Shown piece after piece: positions 51,151 through 62,300 of a stretch of DNA of 64,000 bases (its first letter is position 1; each line of letters starts with the position of its first letter). The DNA comes from Norana najaformis (Eukaryota > Annelida > Clitellata > Crassiclitellata > Hormogastridae): assembly GCA_964023275.1 (NCBI GenBank), contig OZ029914.1, forward strand, positions 11,886,341 through 11,950,340, in the 5' to 3' direction. The position numbers were made by a program, and so were the translations under genes. The notes beneath the pieces were generated by a model, which worked only from the letters and a program-made list of their open reading frames with translations, searched no databases and had not been told where the DNA came from.

Positions 51151-52098
51151 ATTAAGTTACAACATCTTGTTCTATAAAATTCGACTTACAATAATTGAAT
51201 GATCTGCTTCTAGACACAAGTATTGCGACTACAGGTTTGGCTATCACCTTTTAAATCGTGAGAGGTGGTGCCAAGTGGAATTTCCGATAATATTTTCTAT
51301 GACGCTCTGCAAACAATATTATGCTAGTGTTAGTATGCAAAATAGCGCTATATAGATCTTCTCGCATATCTAGCGACAGAGAACGTAACCTATGCACACC
51401 TAACAGACTGCCATGCAAACTGCGACTTGAGCTTCTTTTATGTATGTTGCCAGTTTCCAGTGATAGGACTCAAAGTGTAGACTCAACTAAGAACACTGGC
51501 CAACAGAAAAAATTTTTTTTCTTGTTGACTTCGGTTTTAGACCTGTTCTTGGGGTAATTTTGGGCGCTGATTCAGAAAATGTCATTGGATTGAGTGCATC
51601 AGGTCTAGTTTCTCAGATATCGTCGATTTTGTAAAGAAAACCCAGTCCACTCTTTAAACGATGTCTTTGGCAAAACTAAAATGTCATAATAAGCTTTATT
51701 TATGGCTAATTATAATTCTTGCTGATTCATATAATGCCTACATCCTTATAATGTAAAATCAGCATATCTTGCCGCGTGCTGAGATATTGCTGATTCAACG
51801 AAATAACTATTCCGTAGCCTACAGCTTACTCAGCACTAAATTCATGGCCTCATTTAGAATTTATTTGTGCTTATACAGCGTTTCATGGTTTCGAACTATG
51901 TAAATAGATTATGCTGAAGTCAGCATTTATAGCCTATATAAACCGCCTCCTGAAAGCTAGAGCAGCCGCAGTCGTCTTAGGGCATATTAAGAGTTGGTCG
52001 CAAGAACAATCTGTGAATGTGAACATTAAATAACTACATGTTCTTACTATTTTTTAGGTTAGTCATTTAATTCCTCAGATGCGAACATCCTTAAGGTT

Positions 52099-52647
52099 AT
52101 GGCTACTTCCAGACGGAGCTGCATTAACCATCCAAACATATTCTGCTACATTTGTGGGGAATACACACTGAAAGCAAACAGGAAACCGATTTCTGAGTTT
52201 GTAAAAAGAGCATATGTAGGTTATTTTGGTGTCAAACTTGGAGATCAAGATAAGCAATGGGCTCCTCATACAGTATGCAAAACTTGTATTGAACAATTGC
52301 GCCACTGGACAACTGGAAAGAGAAGCTGCCTGAAATTTGGTGTACCGATGGTTTGGAGGGAAGAGATAAACCACTTCGACGACTGTTACTTTTGTATGGT
52401 TAATATCATAGGCATCAATCGAAATAATCGTCACAAGTTGTCTTACCCTGATATACCTTCAGCCAGGAGACCTGTTCCGCATTCGGATATTGTACCAGTT
52501 CCACCTTTTCGCGAACTACCTCAGCTCTCAGACGATGACACTTGCATGTCCAATATCGGACAAGATGACGAAAGTGAAGAAAGTGGGGGAAGTGACAGTG
52601 ATTTCCAATCAACTTCACACAGTGAACGTTTTGACCAAAAGAGTTGA
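52099..52647 (+). CDS. CACTA-like transposase, N-terminal part (frame break)
   Basis: Starts MATSRRSC at ATG 52099. The N-terminal 110 residues are cysteine-rich: FCYICGEY, WAPHTVCKTCIEQL, SCLKFG and CYFCMVN, likely a zinc-binding DNA-recognition domain. An acidic Ser-rich linker follows (DDESEESGGSDSDFQ). The frame ends at an A-run (52637-52640) that is one A shorter than in copy 2, and the protein continues in the next frame at 52644. Without correction this copy makes only the DNA-binding part. Confidence 0.65.
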   Translation: MATSRRSCINHPNIFCYICGEYTLKANRKPISEFVKRAYVGYFGVKLGDQDKQWAPHTVCKTCIEQLRHWTTGKRSCLKFGVPMVWREEINHFDDCYFCMVNIIGINRNNRHKLSYPDIPSARRPVPHSDIVPVPPFRELPQLSDDDTCMSNIGQDDESEESGGSDSDFQSTSHSERFDQKS

Positions 52648-53801
52648 GTGATCTGATCAGGGACTTAAATCTTTCCAAAGAGTCCTCTGAATTGCTTGCG
52701 TCCAGACTAAAGGAAAAGAATGCACTTCAGCCTGGAACGAAAATTACAATTTATAGAAACAGAGAAAAGGATTTGCTGCCATTCTTTACCGAAGACAACA
52801 ACCTAGTATTCTGTAATGACATCAGCAACTTATTGAAGAAAATTGGTCTGTCGGATTACAGCCCAGATGAGTGGCGTCTTTTTATCGACAGTTCAAAACG
52901 TAGTCTGAAATGTGTGCTTTTAAATAACAGGAACAAATTTGGTTCTATTCCAATCGGTCACTCCACCAGGATGAAAGAAGAGTACAATGCCATCTCTTTA
53001 GTACTGAAAAAGATAAAATACAAAGAACATCAATGGGTAATTTGTGTAGACTTGAAGATGGTAAATTTCCTCCTTGGTCAACAAAGTGGCTACACAAAGT
53101 ATCCCTGCTTTTTGTGTCTTTGGGACAGTAGAGCCAAGCATGAACATTGGACAAGAAAAGATTGGCCTTCGAGGAAAGACATGGTGGTTGGAGCTCAAAA
53201 TGTAATCAAGGAATCTTTGGTGGCACGAGATAGGATCATACTGCCACCACTACATATAAAGCTAGGCCTGATGAAAGAATTTGTCAGGGCTTTGAATAAA
53301 GAAGGTTCATGCTTCGAATACATAGTACACAAGTTACCAGGAATTACAATGGAAAAATTGAAGGCTGGAATCTTCGATGGTCCACAGATCAGGCAACTTA
53401 TGAATGACCCACTTTTCATACCATCAATGAATGAAATCGAATCTTGTGCCTGGTCTTCCTTTGTTCTTGTAACTAAAAATTTTCTTGGCAACAAGAAGGC
53501 AGACAATTATGCACAACTAGTAGAGGATATGCTTCTTCATTTCAACAAGCTTGGCTGCAACATGAGCATTAAAGTCCATTATCTCCACAGTCACTTAGAT
53601 CGCTTTCCAGAGACTCTTGGTGACTTCAGCGAAGAGCAAGGTGAAAGATTTCACCAAGACATCAAAACAATGGAAAATCGATATCAAGGAAGATGGGATG
53701 CACACATGATGGCAGACTATTGCTGGAATATTATGCGCGATTGTTCCGGCAGATGCCACACTCGGAAATCGTACAAAAGGAGCTTCTTCGGTGTCGAATG
53801 A
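52644..53801 (+). CDS. CACTA-like transposase, catalytic part
   Basis: About 385 residues, open to 53801. The segment WVICVDLKMVNFLLGQQSGY then YPCFLCLWDSRAKHEHW has an acidic residue followed by a C-x2-C and H motif, as in CMC-type DDE transposases. The late EEQGERFHQDIKTMENRYQG may carry the catalytic Glu. It ends SYKRSFFGVE. No plausible separate start; it is the displaced continuation of 52099-52647. Family inferred from motifs and termini together. Confidence 0.65.
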   Translation: MSDLIRDLNLSKESSELLASRLKEKNALQPGTKITIYRNREKDLLPFFTEDNNLVFCNDISNLLKKIGLSDYSPDEWRLFIDSSKRSLKCVLLNNRNKFGSIPIGHSTRMKEEYNAISLVLKKIKYKEHQWVICVDLKMVNFLLGQQSGYTKYPCFLCLWDSRAKHEHWTRKDWPSRKDMVVGAQNVIKESLVARDRIILPPLHIKLGLMKEFVRALNKEGSCFEYIVHKLPGITMEKLKAGIFDGPQIRQLMNDPLFIPSMNEIESCAWSSFVLVTKNFLGNKKADNYAQLVEDMLLHFNKLGCNMSIKVHYLHSHLDRFPETLGDFSEEQGERFHQDIKTMENRYQGRWDAHMMADYCWNIMRDCSGRCHTRKSYKRSFFGVE

Positions 53802-54117
53802 CTTGAAATTTTTATAACAAACTTGTTCTGTTTGGTATCATATAAGTACAGTTTCAGGTACTACCATTTTCTTTTAAGTATTTGTATTATTATGTTTATT
53901 TAGTGTATCACATAATAAATTGAGCACTACATAATTATAGCTATAGCCTTATGTTTTATGGGCGAGCAGAGGCAAGGACTGGTATATGGCATAATGTTCT
54001 ATATCTCGAAAACTAGACCTGCTGGGAGAAAACTGGTGCCTTTTCTGGAATCAGCAGGTCAAATATAACCAGAAACAGTTCTAACATTTGAGGCAACAAA
54101 TTATGTGTTGGCCAGTG

Positions 54118-54320
54118 GAATAGATGATGCTTCGTCTATTTCTTTGCTTGTCATCTTAATTGGTTCTTTATGAGATACTGTATGAAATTTTTTGAAGTTC
54201 TGATTTTATGTGCTGTTACTATTTTGATTTTGATTTTAGTGGTTTGTTGGAGATTGTTTTTTCTCTCAGTTTCCGTTGGTTTCTTTTTGTCAAAATTTTA
54301 TAACTAGTTTAAGCACTTTC

Positions 54321-54352
<32 letters not shown>

Positions 54353-54632
54353 TGTTTCAAAATAAATTCAGTATGATCCACTAAGCAATGACTCAAATAT
54401 CTATCGCCCTTGCAGTTAATATCACCTAGCCACGATTAATTCTTCTTGAGAGTCCAATATTGTTTTATGTTGCAAACAATTTTCTCCCACTCAGTTTTCT
54501 GTACCCACAAATCTATATGGGCTATATACTGTCAACAGCAACTAATTAAAAACTGGAAAATCTAGCACTTATTACACAGCATTACGGAATTATAATGCCA
54601 TACAAAACAACGTAATTTAACATGCCCCTTGG
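54118..54632. repeat. Dispersed repeat fragment, copy C, with (CT)n tract
   Basis: Matches the 8990-9150 and 50135-50250 sections of copies A and B. A (CT)n tract at about 54320-54350 interrupts it. Confidence 0.5.
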
Positions 54633-54671
54633 TGCCCCAAGTTGAAGTCTACACGACTTCAACTTGGGGCA
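54633..54671. repeat. Perfect 17-bp hairpin with 5-nt loop
   Basis: TGCCCCAAGTTGAAGTC (54633-54649) and its exact reverse complement (54655-54671) flank TACAC. Not part of a recognised element. Confidence 0.85.
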
Positions 54672-56089
54672 TCGATAATTGTGCAAAAATTAATAAGTCA
54701 TGAAAATATTTCTTAACCAGTTTTTATTAAACTTTCACTGATGACATCCTCATAGGCGTAAGAATACATTCTTGTTTACTATTCTTACAAATACTCGTCA
54801 CCCATAGGCACAACGACTTTGGTCTAGTCATTGTTACGGTAAATTTTAACTGGCAATTTTTCAATAGTAACTGCGAAGACAAATGCGTCTGTAAAATGTT
54901 GTAAATTTTTACTATTTATGATTAAAACATGAGATGTTTTACCTTATTGAGCAGTATTACCAGCCCAATCCAATACTGCATCAAACTCAGCTTTGATTTT
55001 TGCCGAATGTTTTAGGGTTTTCTCATGCATCGTGAAAGATATGAGCGAAAGCCAACGCTCATGTCGATTTCAACACTGCAACCTTAGTAAACGATGGGAT
55101 GTATAGAAGTTAATTATTTAAAGAGACACCTGATACAGAACGTCTTAAAATAGATAAGAGGCATTTTCTGATCACAGGAAAGCCTAATATATGGGCACTA
55201 GTGCTCCGTTGGAGTGCGGGCGTCCGCAAAGGAGACTGGGAGGATAATGCTATTTGCGGCAAATACAGACAATTGCAAATGTACACCGTTTTATTTAACG
55301 ACCGTATGTCCTCGACCCTATTCATTTTGGAATGAATTTATCGGGTGAGTTCTTTCGCCTCCGCTGATCCTTTGATTGGACGAGACACTGTATAAGATTC
55401 CTGGGCACGGACCGTGCTAGCCCGAGATTTCAAGCTCTGAAATATAGCAACTATCGCCAAGAGGACGAAGGTGTCCAAAGAATTCTTTGTCGAAATCCTC
55501 TATAGATGATTCCAAGAACAAACTACAAACAATGTTTATATAGGCCTAAGTTTAATACATCCACTTATAGTCATTTTCTTATAGTCATTTTCTTATAGTC
55601 ATTTTATACAACGCGATTTTATAGCTTTTAGTTTAGACTCAACAGATGTGCATTCTTACACGGATCGGAGTGCAGGTCTCAACTGGTACTGCCCAAGTGG
55701 TGGTCAAGTGGGCTAGCGGTGAAAAACAGGTAGAGGGAAGTATAAATCTCTGTTGCCCAAGAGCTTCGATAGCCTGCCAATTGGCTTAGGTACATAAGCA
55801 TATGTTAGGCCTATATCTGCTGATCATTTTATAGCCCATTCCTCTACGTTCTCTGTGATCAAATTAATTGCAAAGAATATTTTACAAACGCAATACGCAC
55901 AGTATCTCTAGGACTACACATTGTAAGATAAGAGTGAAAATTATCCTAAACGCCTGGATTTAAATAGCAAATGACGTTACAAAACTGTCAAAATAAAATG
56001 AAACGTCATAACCTAATTATGTCTTAATTGATTAACACAGACACTTTCTTGCATTAGTATGAATCTATATAGACAGCCTGTTGATTCTA
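54672..56089. other. Intergenic; 55340-56089 repeated at 63190-63840
   Basis: No gene supported. Blocks such as actatcgccaag, ggtgtccaaagaa and tagcccattc occur in the same order in both places, showing a long diverged repeat. Confidence 0.45.
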
Positions 56090-56900
56090 AATAATATTCA
56101 GGTCAGTGAAATGAAAAAGAATCACAACTAATTCTGATCGAACAATTCGCTGTTCGCTTACAATTCCGGCTGTAATGACCCTGCTGCACTCATTCATACT
56201 CTCCAGTGTTGCTTGCGGCAATCGTAATCGTAATCTCGAAAATTTAAAAAGTCTCAAAATATCTAAATTTTTGACAGTATTAAAGCTAAGCGCGGGAACC
56301 GGCTTATTCACAGGCGCTGAGTCAGGTTAGAAAGGCTGTAAAAAAGATGCCAGGTAAAGAACAAAATCCGTTCCGGTTGCCACAGACCAGAAAAAGAAGG
56401 GGGCAGAGGCGCTGTTACGGTTGGCTACGTTTATGTTGAGATAAATGGGTTGGAGGCCTGAGAAAGTGATGGTGGGCGAACGACGGAGGGGATAGAAAAA
56501 CGAGATTGTTTCAGAGTCGAGGTACGGTGTGTTTTATTGATAGTTTGCGAACTTAAGATGAGTAGTAGCAGAGGGACGGGCAAGAGTGAGGGTAGAGGGT
56601 GATTCGGTGTTGAAGAGTTTGCGAAGATAAGTTGGGCGGAATATTGCAGAGAGTAATAGGTCAGAGAAAGATCTTTTAAATGAATTTTCAGCCAGTAGAA
56701 AGATTTCAGGATAGGAGTGATACGGTGATGCTTGGGTGTATTTGTTGCAGCTCCAGCAAGTGAATAAACTATTAATTTGAGTGTATTCAAGGTTAATAAA
56801 AAAGGAATTACTGTAGTCAGGCTTGGAATGGACAATAGATGGTGGATGGTGGAGGCAGTTTCAAAATCGAGTATAGCTGGAAATCGGCGAAGATCACAAA
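56090..56900 (-). mobile_element. CR1/L2-like LINE 3' fragment
   Basis: Minus frame 56431-56835 includes HHRITPILKSFYWLKIHLKD and LSLTYYSLQYS, the typical CR1/L2 C-terminal RT region. The flank 56090-56380 matches 13080-13330. Confidence 0.6.
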
Positions 56901-57259
56901 TATGAACAAAACAGGTGCGCGAGAGGTGAGGATGATTTGATTATGCAAAAAACCACGCTTGCGCAATAGCGGAAGAACCGGTCGAAACCAGTCTGAACGG
57001 GTTTGCTTTCTTAGCGGGAAAAAAGCCTATAAAGGCAAAGGCTTTGTTTATGCAGTGCAAAGGTTTTGTAGCAATGGTCTGGCGTTTGCCCATTTGATAG
57101 TTTGGGTTAGGCGACACATGTCGTGGATATAATCGTATGCTTAAATCTGTGTTTTCGACGTCTGAAGTACTGTTCAAACGTTCGTTTTCCTAATTATAAT
57201 TACAAAAATCAAAGACTGTGACTTTTCTCAAGTTGACGCTTAACTGGCTTACAAAAGCG

Positions 57260-57880
57260 CTGCACATTTGACTAGTTAATTGATCTGAGCAACAGCGTTT
57301 TAAGACACTTTGAAAATGTTTGCTGCACAAAGTCTAGGGCAACCGCACGTATGTGTATCGACAAACTGTTCGAAATGGAAGGTCCAACACACCAGAGGTA
57401 GACACGCGGCACCTGAGTATCCCCGCGGTTAGCAGAGCGCACCGATAGCCGACCCGGTTGATTCGAGACGGCATAACAGAGCTTGTTGATGTGTTGATGT
57501 ATACTGGTGCAGTGCCAACAAGTGAAACACTTGATGCGCACAGCAACAGGAAGCCAGTGTAATGCTTCATGCGTACATTCTGATATGTGTGAATGTTTCG
57601 GCTTGTTGGCTACCACTCAGGCGGCGCAGTTCAGTTCGGACCGGACCTGGCGCAACAGGATCATGGGATACCTGCAAAAATTGCGTATTTTGACTCGTAT
57701 CTGGCATAGCTGAGTGAAATATGACCTGGAAAGGAAGTTCATGTGATCAGCGACAGAAATTTCTATGTCCAGAAGCAACTCCAGGTCGAGGACGAGGAGT
57801 TGCTGATTCAAATTAAAAGAACGCGATTTCAGATCAACTACAGTTTGGCCTATAGCCAACATATGCACCTCACATTATAG
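57260..57880 (-). mobile_element. LINE 3' fragment
   Basis: Minus frames read HSHISECTHEALHWLPVAVR and SNQPGRLSVRSANRGDTQVP, the end of a CR1-like RT protein. A second frame upstream (57617-57868) holds the preceding part. Frameshifted and truncated. Confidence 0.65.
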
Positions 57881-58719
57881 CTGTAAGCGGTTTGCGTAGA
57901 TTAATTTTGTGTCTGATAAGACCCGACGCAGATGGCCATCGATCTTTGTCCGAATTAGTCTTTCGATAGCGAAACTTCATCTGCCTGCAACATTGCTCTA
58001 TACTCCGAATCGAACCACGGAGTAAATGAATTGAATATAACTCGGCCGAGTAGGTTTCAGCATCTGCAGAGCGTTATCAACAAGGCCCTGACGGAAAGCT
58101 TCTATATCCGACAACTTCTATTTCTTAAACTGACCTTGATGATCAGGGTCAATTCTGAAAGAATAGAATACGAGGATAAACAACGGGACTGAACTTACCC
58201 GGATTTTTTTATCACTGTCCTCTTACCAGGACACTTGTAGGCTATGTTTCATGTGTTAGCAGCGATTCAATCGCAAGTGATGTTTGAATTTTAATTCAGG
58301 CCTGTAAGCAACTAAAGTTTTAATCGATTAATTAATTAGCCCAATCAATTTATTTTTGAACAAATTGACAATTCGTTAAAAATATAATTTTTTAAGTCAC
58401 AAATTTAAAAACACTGTCACGTTCTGAAAACAGTTTGCTAACAGGCATACGATGGAAAATTAAATGTCAATTAGCAATTAGCAAGCTGCAGATTATGTAC
58501 AGTTTATCCACTCTCGGAGATAACACAAGCATAGTTACATGGCCCAATATTAAAACCAGTCACGTTTTTTAATCGTTTCATATTGCAGTCCAGATATCAT
58601 TAAGTAGACTGTATAATAATAGGTCGCTAGACAAATAACCAAGATAAGCGTCTGTTGCCGAAGAGCCTCGATAAGCCTCTAACTGATGAGGGTCGAGACC
58701 ATACGGTCGCTATAGAAAT
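57881..58719. other. Intergenic, repeat fragments
   Basis: 58150-58340 matches the repeat end at 12600-12800; the remainder shows nothing I can support. Confidence 0.4.
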
Positions 58720-59678
58720 ATGCATGACGTTTCGTCGAGTGCTTTGCATGTTACATCAAGTCGTTCATTATGAGAAACTGTTTGATATTTGTTAAAGTTT
58801 TGTTTTGAGAAACTGTTTGACATTTGTTGAAGTTTTGTTTTTATTTGTTTTTCACTATTTTGATTGATTTATAGTGGCTTGTTGGAGATTGTTTCTTCTG
58901 TCACTGTTCGAATGGTTTCTTGTTTTCAAAATTTTGTAAATAGTTTAAGCACTTCTCTCTCATTTCAAAAGGAATTCTAATTAAATCATTAAAAAACCTT
59001 ACACACTTGTTTACCAGCCTTGCTCTTAATATAATCTAACCGTGATTAGTTGTTCTTGAAAGTGTAATATAATTCTATGTTGCACCACTGGATTTTTTCT
59101 GCACATACAATTTTTTTGGGCTAACATATGATGTCAGAACCAACTCAATGCAGAATGAAAAATCTTACACTTACTACAAAGCAGTCTGTTTTTCGCAATT
59201 ATAATGTTTTCAGTGTCACTTGTAATTCAAGGTACCGAGTAATGAAAAAAGAATGTAAAGTTAATATAAAGAGCACAAAACTCGTCAGTGCATGAACATT
59301 TAAATACATGTAGGATTGCAATGGAGTGGTTGTAGATCTATGGGACTGTAGGTTTACAGTGATCACAAGTGTCTTTATGCTATGTCCTGAGCACAAACAA
59401 ACAAAATCGGAAAACTTGCGATACTTCGATCAGCTTGTTCTTACAGCTGTCCATCAAACACTCTAGGTTGTAAACATAAGGGTAAACAATGAGGTTGAAC
59501 TTTTGTGTTTTTATCAAGTCTGGTGTCGACCCAGAATTAACTATGGCAAATCCAACCTTCTTACCTGTACAGCGATAAGCTATATTTTCAGCAGCAATTC
59601 AGTCATAACTGCAGTTTGAATTGGAATTCAGGGCTGTCATCGATTAAAGTTTTTAACCGATTAATTGACAGTCAATAA
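58720..59678. repeat. Dispersed repeat, copy D, broken by transposon copy 2
   Basis: Matches copies A and B (gatatttgttgaagttttgttttt, atagtttaagcacttctct) and then the ATCGATTAAAG end. The CACTA-like copy 2 inserted at 59679. Confidence 0.55.
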
Positions 59679-59994
59679 CACTGGCCAACACATAATTTGT
59701 TGCCTCAAATGTTAGAACTGTTTCTGGGTATATTTGACCTGCTGATTCCAGAAAAGGCACCAGTTTTCTCCCAGCAGGTCTAGTTTTCGAGATATAGAAC
59801 ATTATGCCATATACCAGTCCTTGCCTCTGCTCGCCCATAAAACATAAGGCTATAGCTATAATTATGTAGTGCTCAATTTATTAGGTGATACACTAAATAA
59901 ACATAATAATACAAATACTTAAAAGAAAATGGTAGTACCTGAAACTGTACTTATATGATACCAAACAGAACAAGTTTGTTATAAAAATTTCAAG

Positions 59995-61539
59995 TCATTC
60001 GACACCGAAGAAGCTCCTTTTGTACGATTTCCGAGTGTGGCATCTGCCGGAACAATCGCGCATAATATTCCAGCAATAGTCTGCCATCACGTGTGCATCC
60101 CATCTTCCTTGATATCGATTTTCCATTGTTTTGATGTCTTGGTGAAATCTTTCACCTTGCTCTTCGCTGAAGTCACCAAGAGTCTCTGGAAAGCGATCTA
60201 AGTGACTGTGGAGATAATGGACTTTAATGCTCATGTTGCAGCCAAGCTTGTTGAAATGAAGAAGCATATCCTCTACTAGTTGTGCATAATTGTCTGCCTT
60301 CTTGTTGCCAAGAAAATTTTTAGTTACAAGAACAAAGGAAGACCAGGCACAAGATTCGATTTCATTCATTGATGGTATGAAAAGTGGGTCATTCATAAGT
60401 TGCCTGATCTGTGGACCATCGAAGATTCCAGCCTTCAATTTTTCCATTGTAATTCCTGGTAACTTGTGTACTATGTATTCGAAGCATGAACCTTCTTTAT
60501 TCAAAGCCCTGACAAATTCTTTCATCAGGCCTAGCTTTATATGTAGTGGTGGCAGTATGATCCTATCTCGTGCCACCAAAGATTCCTTGATTACATTTTG
60601 AGCTCCAACCACCATGTCTTTCCACGAAGGCCAATCTTTTCTTGTCCAATGTTCATGCTTGGCTCTACTGTCCCAAAGACACAAAAAGCAGGGATACTTT
60701 GTGTAGCCACTTTGTTGACCAAGGAGGAAATTTACCATCTTCAAGTCTACACAAATTACCCATTGATGTTCTTTGTATTTTATCTTTTCCAGTACTAAAG
60801 AGATGGCATTGTACTCTTCTTTCATCCTGGTCGAGTGACCGATTGGAATAGAACCAAATTTGTTCCTGTTATTTAAAAGCACACATTTCAGACTACGTTT
60901 TGAACTGTCGATAAAAAGACGCCACTCATCTGGGCTGTAATCCGACAGACCAATTTTCTTCAATAAGTTGCTGATGTCATTACAGAATACTAGGTTGTTG
61001 TCTTCGGTAAAGAATGGCAGCAAATCCTTTTCTCTGTTTCTATAAATTGTAATTTTCGTTCCAGGCTGAAGTGCATTCTTTTCCTTTAGTCTGGACGCAA
61101 GCAATTCAGAGGACTCTTTGGAAAGATTTAAGTCCCTGATCAGATCACTCAACTCTTTTTCGTCAAAACGTTCACTGTGTGAAGTTGATTGGAAATCACT
61201 GTCACTGCCCCCACTTTCTTCACTTTCGTCATCTTGTCCGATATTGGACATGCAAGTCTCATCGTCTGAGAGCTGAGGTAGTTCGCGAAAAGGTGGAACT
61301 GGTACAATATCCGAATGCGGAACAGGTCTCCTGGCTGAAGATATATTAGGGTAAGACAACTTGTGACGATTATTTCGATTGATGCCTATGATATTAACCA
61401 TACAAAAGTAACAGTCGTCGAAGTGGTTTATCTGTTCCCTCCAAACCATCGGTACACCAAATTTCAGGCAGCTTCTCTTTCCAGTTGTCCAGTGGCGCAA
61501 TTGTTCAATACAAGTTTGCATACTGTATGAGGAGCCCAT
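59995..61539 (-). CDS. CACTA-like transposase copy 2, main frame
   Basis: 514 residues as read; the catalytic part is intact, and the A-run that breaks copy 1 is in frame here (FDEKELSDLIRDL). The real N-terminus lies in another frame (61464-61697), because three instead of four A bases follow the TATGC in the gene sense (61515-61517). Substitutions from copy 1 are few (for example K to E, M to V). Confidence 0.65.
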   Translation of the reverse strand: MGSSYSMQTCIEQLRHWTTGKRSCLKFGVPMVWREQINHFDDCYFCMVNIIGINRNNRHKLSYPNISSARRPVPHSDIVPVPPFRELPQLSDDETCMSNIGQDDESEESGGSDSDFQSTSHSERFDEKELSDLIRDLNLSKESSELLASRLKEKNALQPGTKITIYRNREKDLLPFFTEDNNLVFCNDISNLLKKIGLSDYSPDEWRLFIDSSKRSLKCVLLNNRNKFGSIPIGHSTRMKEEYNAISLVLEKIKYKEHQWVICVDLKMVNFLLGQQSGYTKYPCFLCLWDSRAKHEHWTRKDWPSWKDMVVGAQNVIKESLVARDRIILPPLHIKLGLMKEFVRALNKEGSCFEYIVHKLPGITMEKLKAGIFDGPQIRQLMNDPLFIPSMNEIESCAWSSFVLVTKNFLGNKKADNYAQLVEDMLLHFNKLGCNMSIKVHYLHSHLDRFPETLGDFSEEQGERFHQDIKTMENRYQGRWDAHVMADYCWNIMRDCSGRCHTRKSYKRSFFGVE

Positions 61540-61697
61540 TGCTTATCTTGATCTCCAAGTCTGACACCAAAATAACCTACATATGCTCTTTTTACAAACT
61601 CAGAAATCGGTTTCCTGTTTGCTTTTAGTGTGTATTCCCCACAAATGTAGCAGAATATGTTTGGATGGTTAATGCAGCTCCGTCTGGAAGTAGCCAT
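61464..61697 (-). CDS. CACTA-like transposase copy 2, N-terminal part (frame break)
   Basis: Starts MATSRRSC at 61697 and carries the first zinc-binding motifs (FCYICGEY, WAPHTVCK). After the one-base deletion at 61515-61517 it reads out of frame (LVLNNCATG) to an early stop. Confidence 0.6.
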   Translation of the reverse strand: MATSRRSCINHPNIFCYICGEYTLKANRKPISEFVKRAYVGYFGVRLGDQDKQWAPHTVCKLVLNNCATGQLEREAA

Positions 61698-62300
61698 AAC
61701 CTTAAGGATGTTCGCATCTGAGGAATTAAGTGACTAACCTAAAAAATAGTAAGAACATGTAGTTATTTAATGTTCACATTCACAGATTGTTCTTGCGACC
61801 AACTCTTAATATGCCCTAAGACGACTGCGGCTGCTCTAGCTTTCAGGAGGCGGTTTATATAGGCTATAAATGCTGACTTCAGCATAATCTATTTACATAG
61901 TTCGAAACCATGAAACGCTGTATAAGCACAAATAAATTCTAAATGAGGCCATGAATTTAGTGCTGAGTAAGCTGTAGGCTACGGAATAGTTATTTCGTTG
62001 AATCAGCAATATCTCAGCACGCGGCAAGATATGCTGATTTTACATTATAAGGATGTAGGCATTATATGAATCAGCAAGAATTATAATTAGCCATAAATAA
62101 AGCTTATTATGACATTTTAGTTTTGCCAAAGACATCGTTTAAAGAGTGGACTGGGTTTTCTTTACAAAATCGACGATATCTCAGAAACTAGACCTGATGC
62201 ACTCAATCCAATGACATTTTCTGAATCAGCGCCCAAAATTACCCCAAGAACAGGTCTAAAACCGAAGGCAACAAGAAAAAAAATTTTCTGTTGGCCAGTG

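Larger units (their letters stand above)
51494..54117 (+). mobile_element. CACTA-like (CMC) DNA transposon, copy 1
   Basis: 2,624 bp with 12-bp terminal inverted repeats CACTGGCCAACA (51494-51505, 54106-54117) and a 3-bp flanking duplication GAA. Imperfect subterminal inverted repeats of about 55 bp lie at 51566-51622 and 54001-54057 (shared CAGGTCTAGTTT and GCTGATTC-CAGAAAA). CACTG ends, 3-bp duplications and subterminal repeats fit CACTA/EnSpm (CMC) elements. One transposase gene is inside. Copy 2 in opposite orientation at 59679-62300 is nearly identical, so both moved recently. Confidence 0.75.
59679..62300 (-). mobile_element. CACTA-like (CMC) DNA transposon, copy 2
   Basis: 2,622 bp with terminal repeats CACTGGCCAACA at 59679-59690 and its complement at 62289-62300, flanked by TAA on both sides (3-bp duplication). 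It is nearly identical to copy 1 along its full length, in inverse orientation 5.6 kb away. The pair could fold as a large inverted repeat. Confidence 0.75.

Noticed and set aside
60290-60851. Plus-strand frames inside transposon copy 2
   Set aside because: They are the antisense shadows of the transposase; the same shadows appear opposite copy 1.
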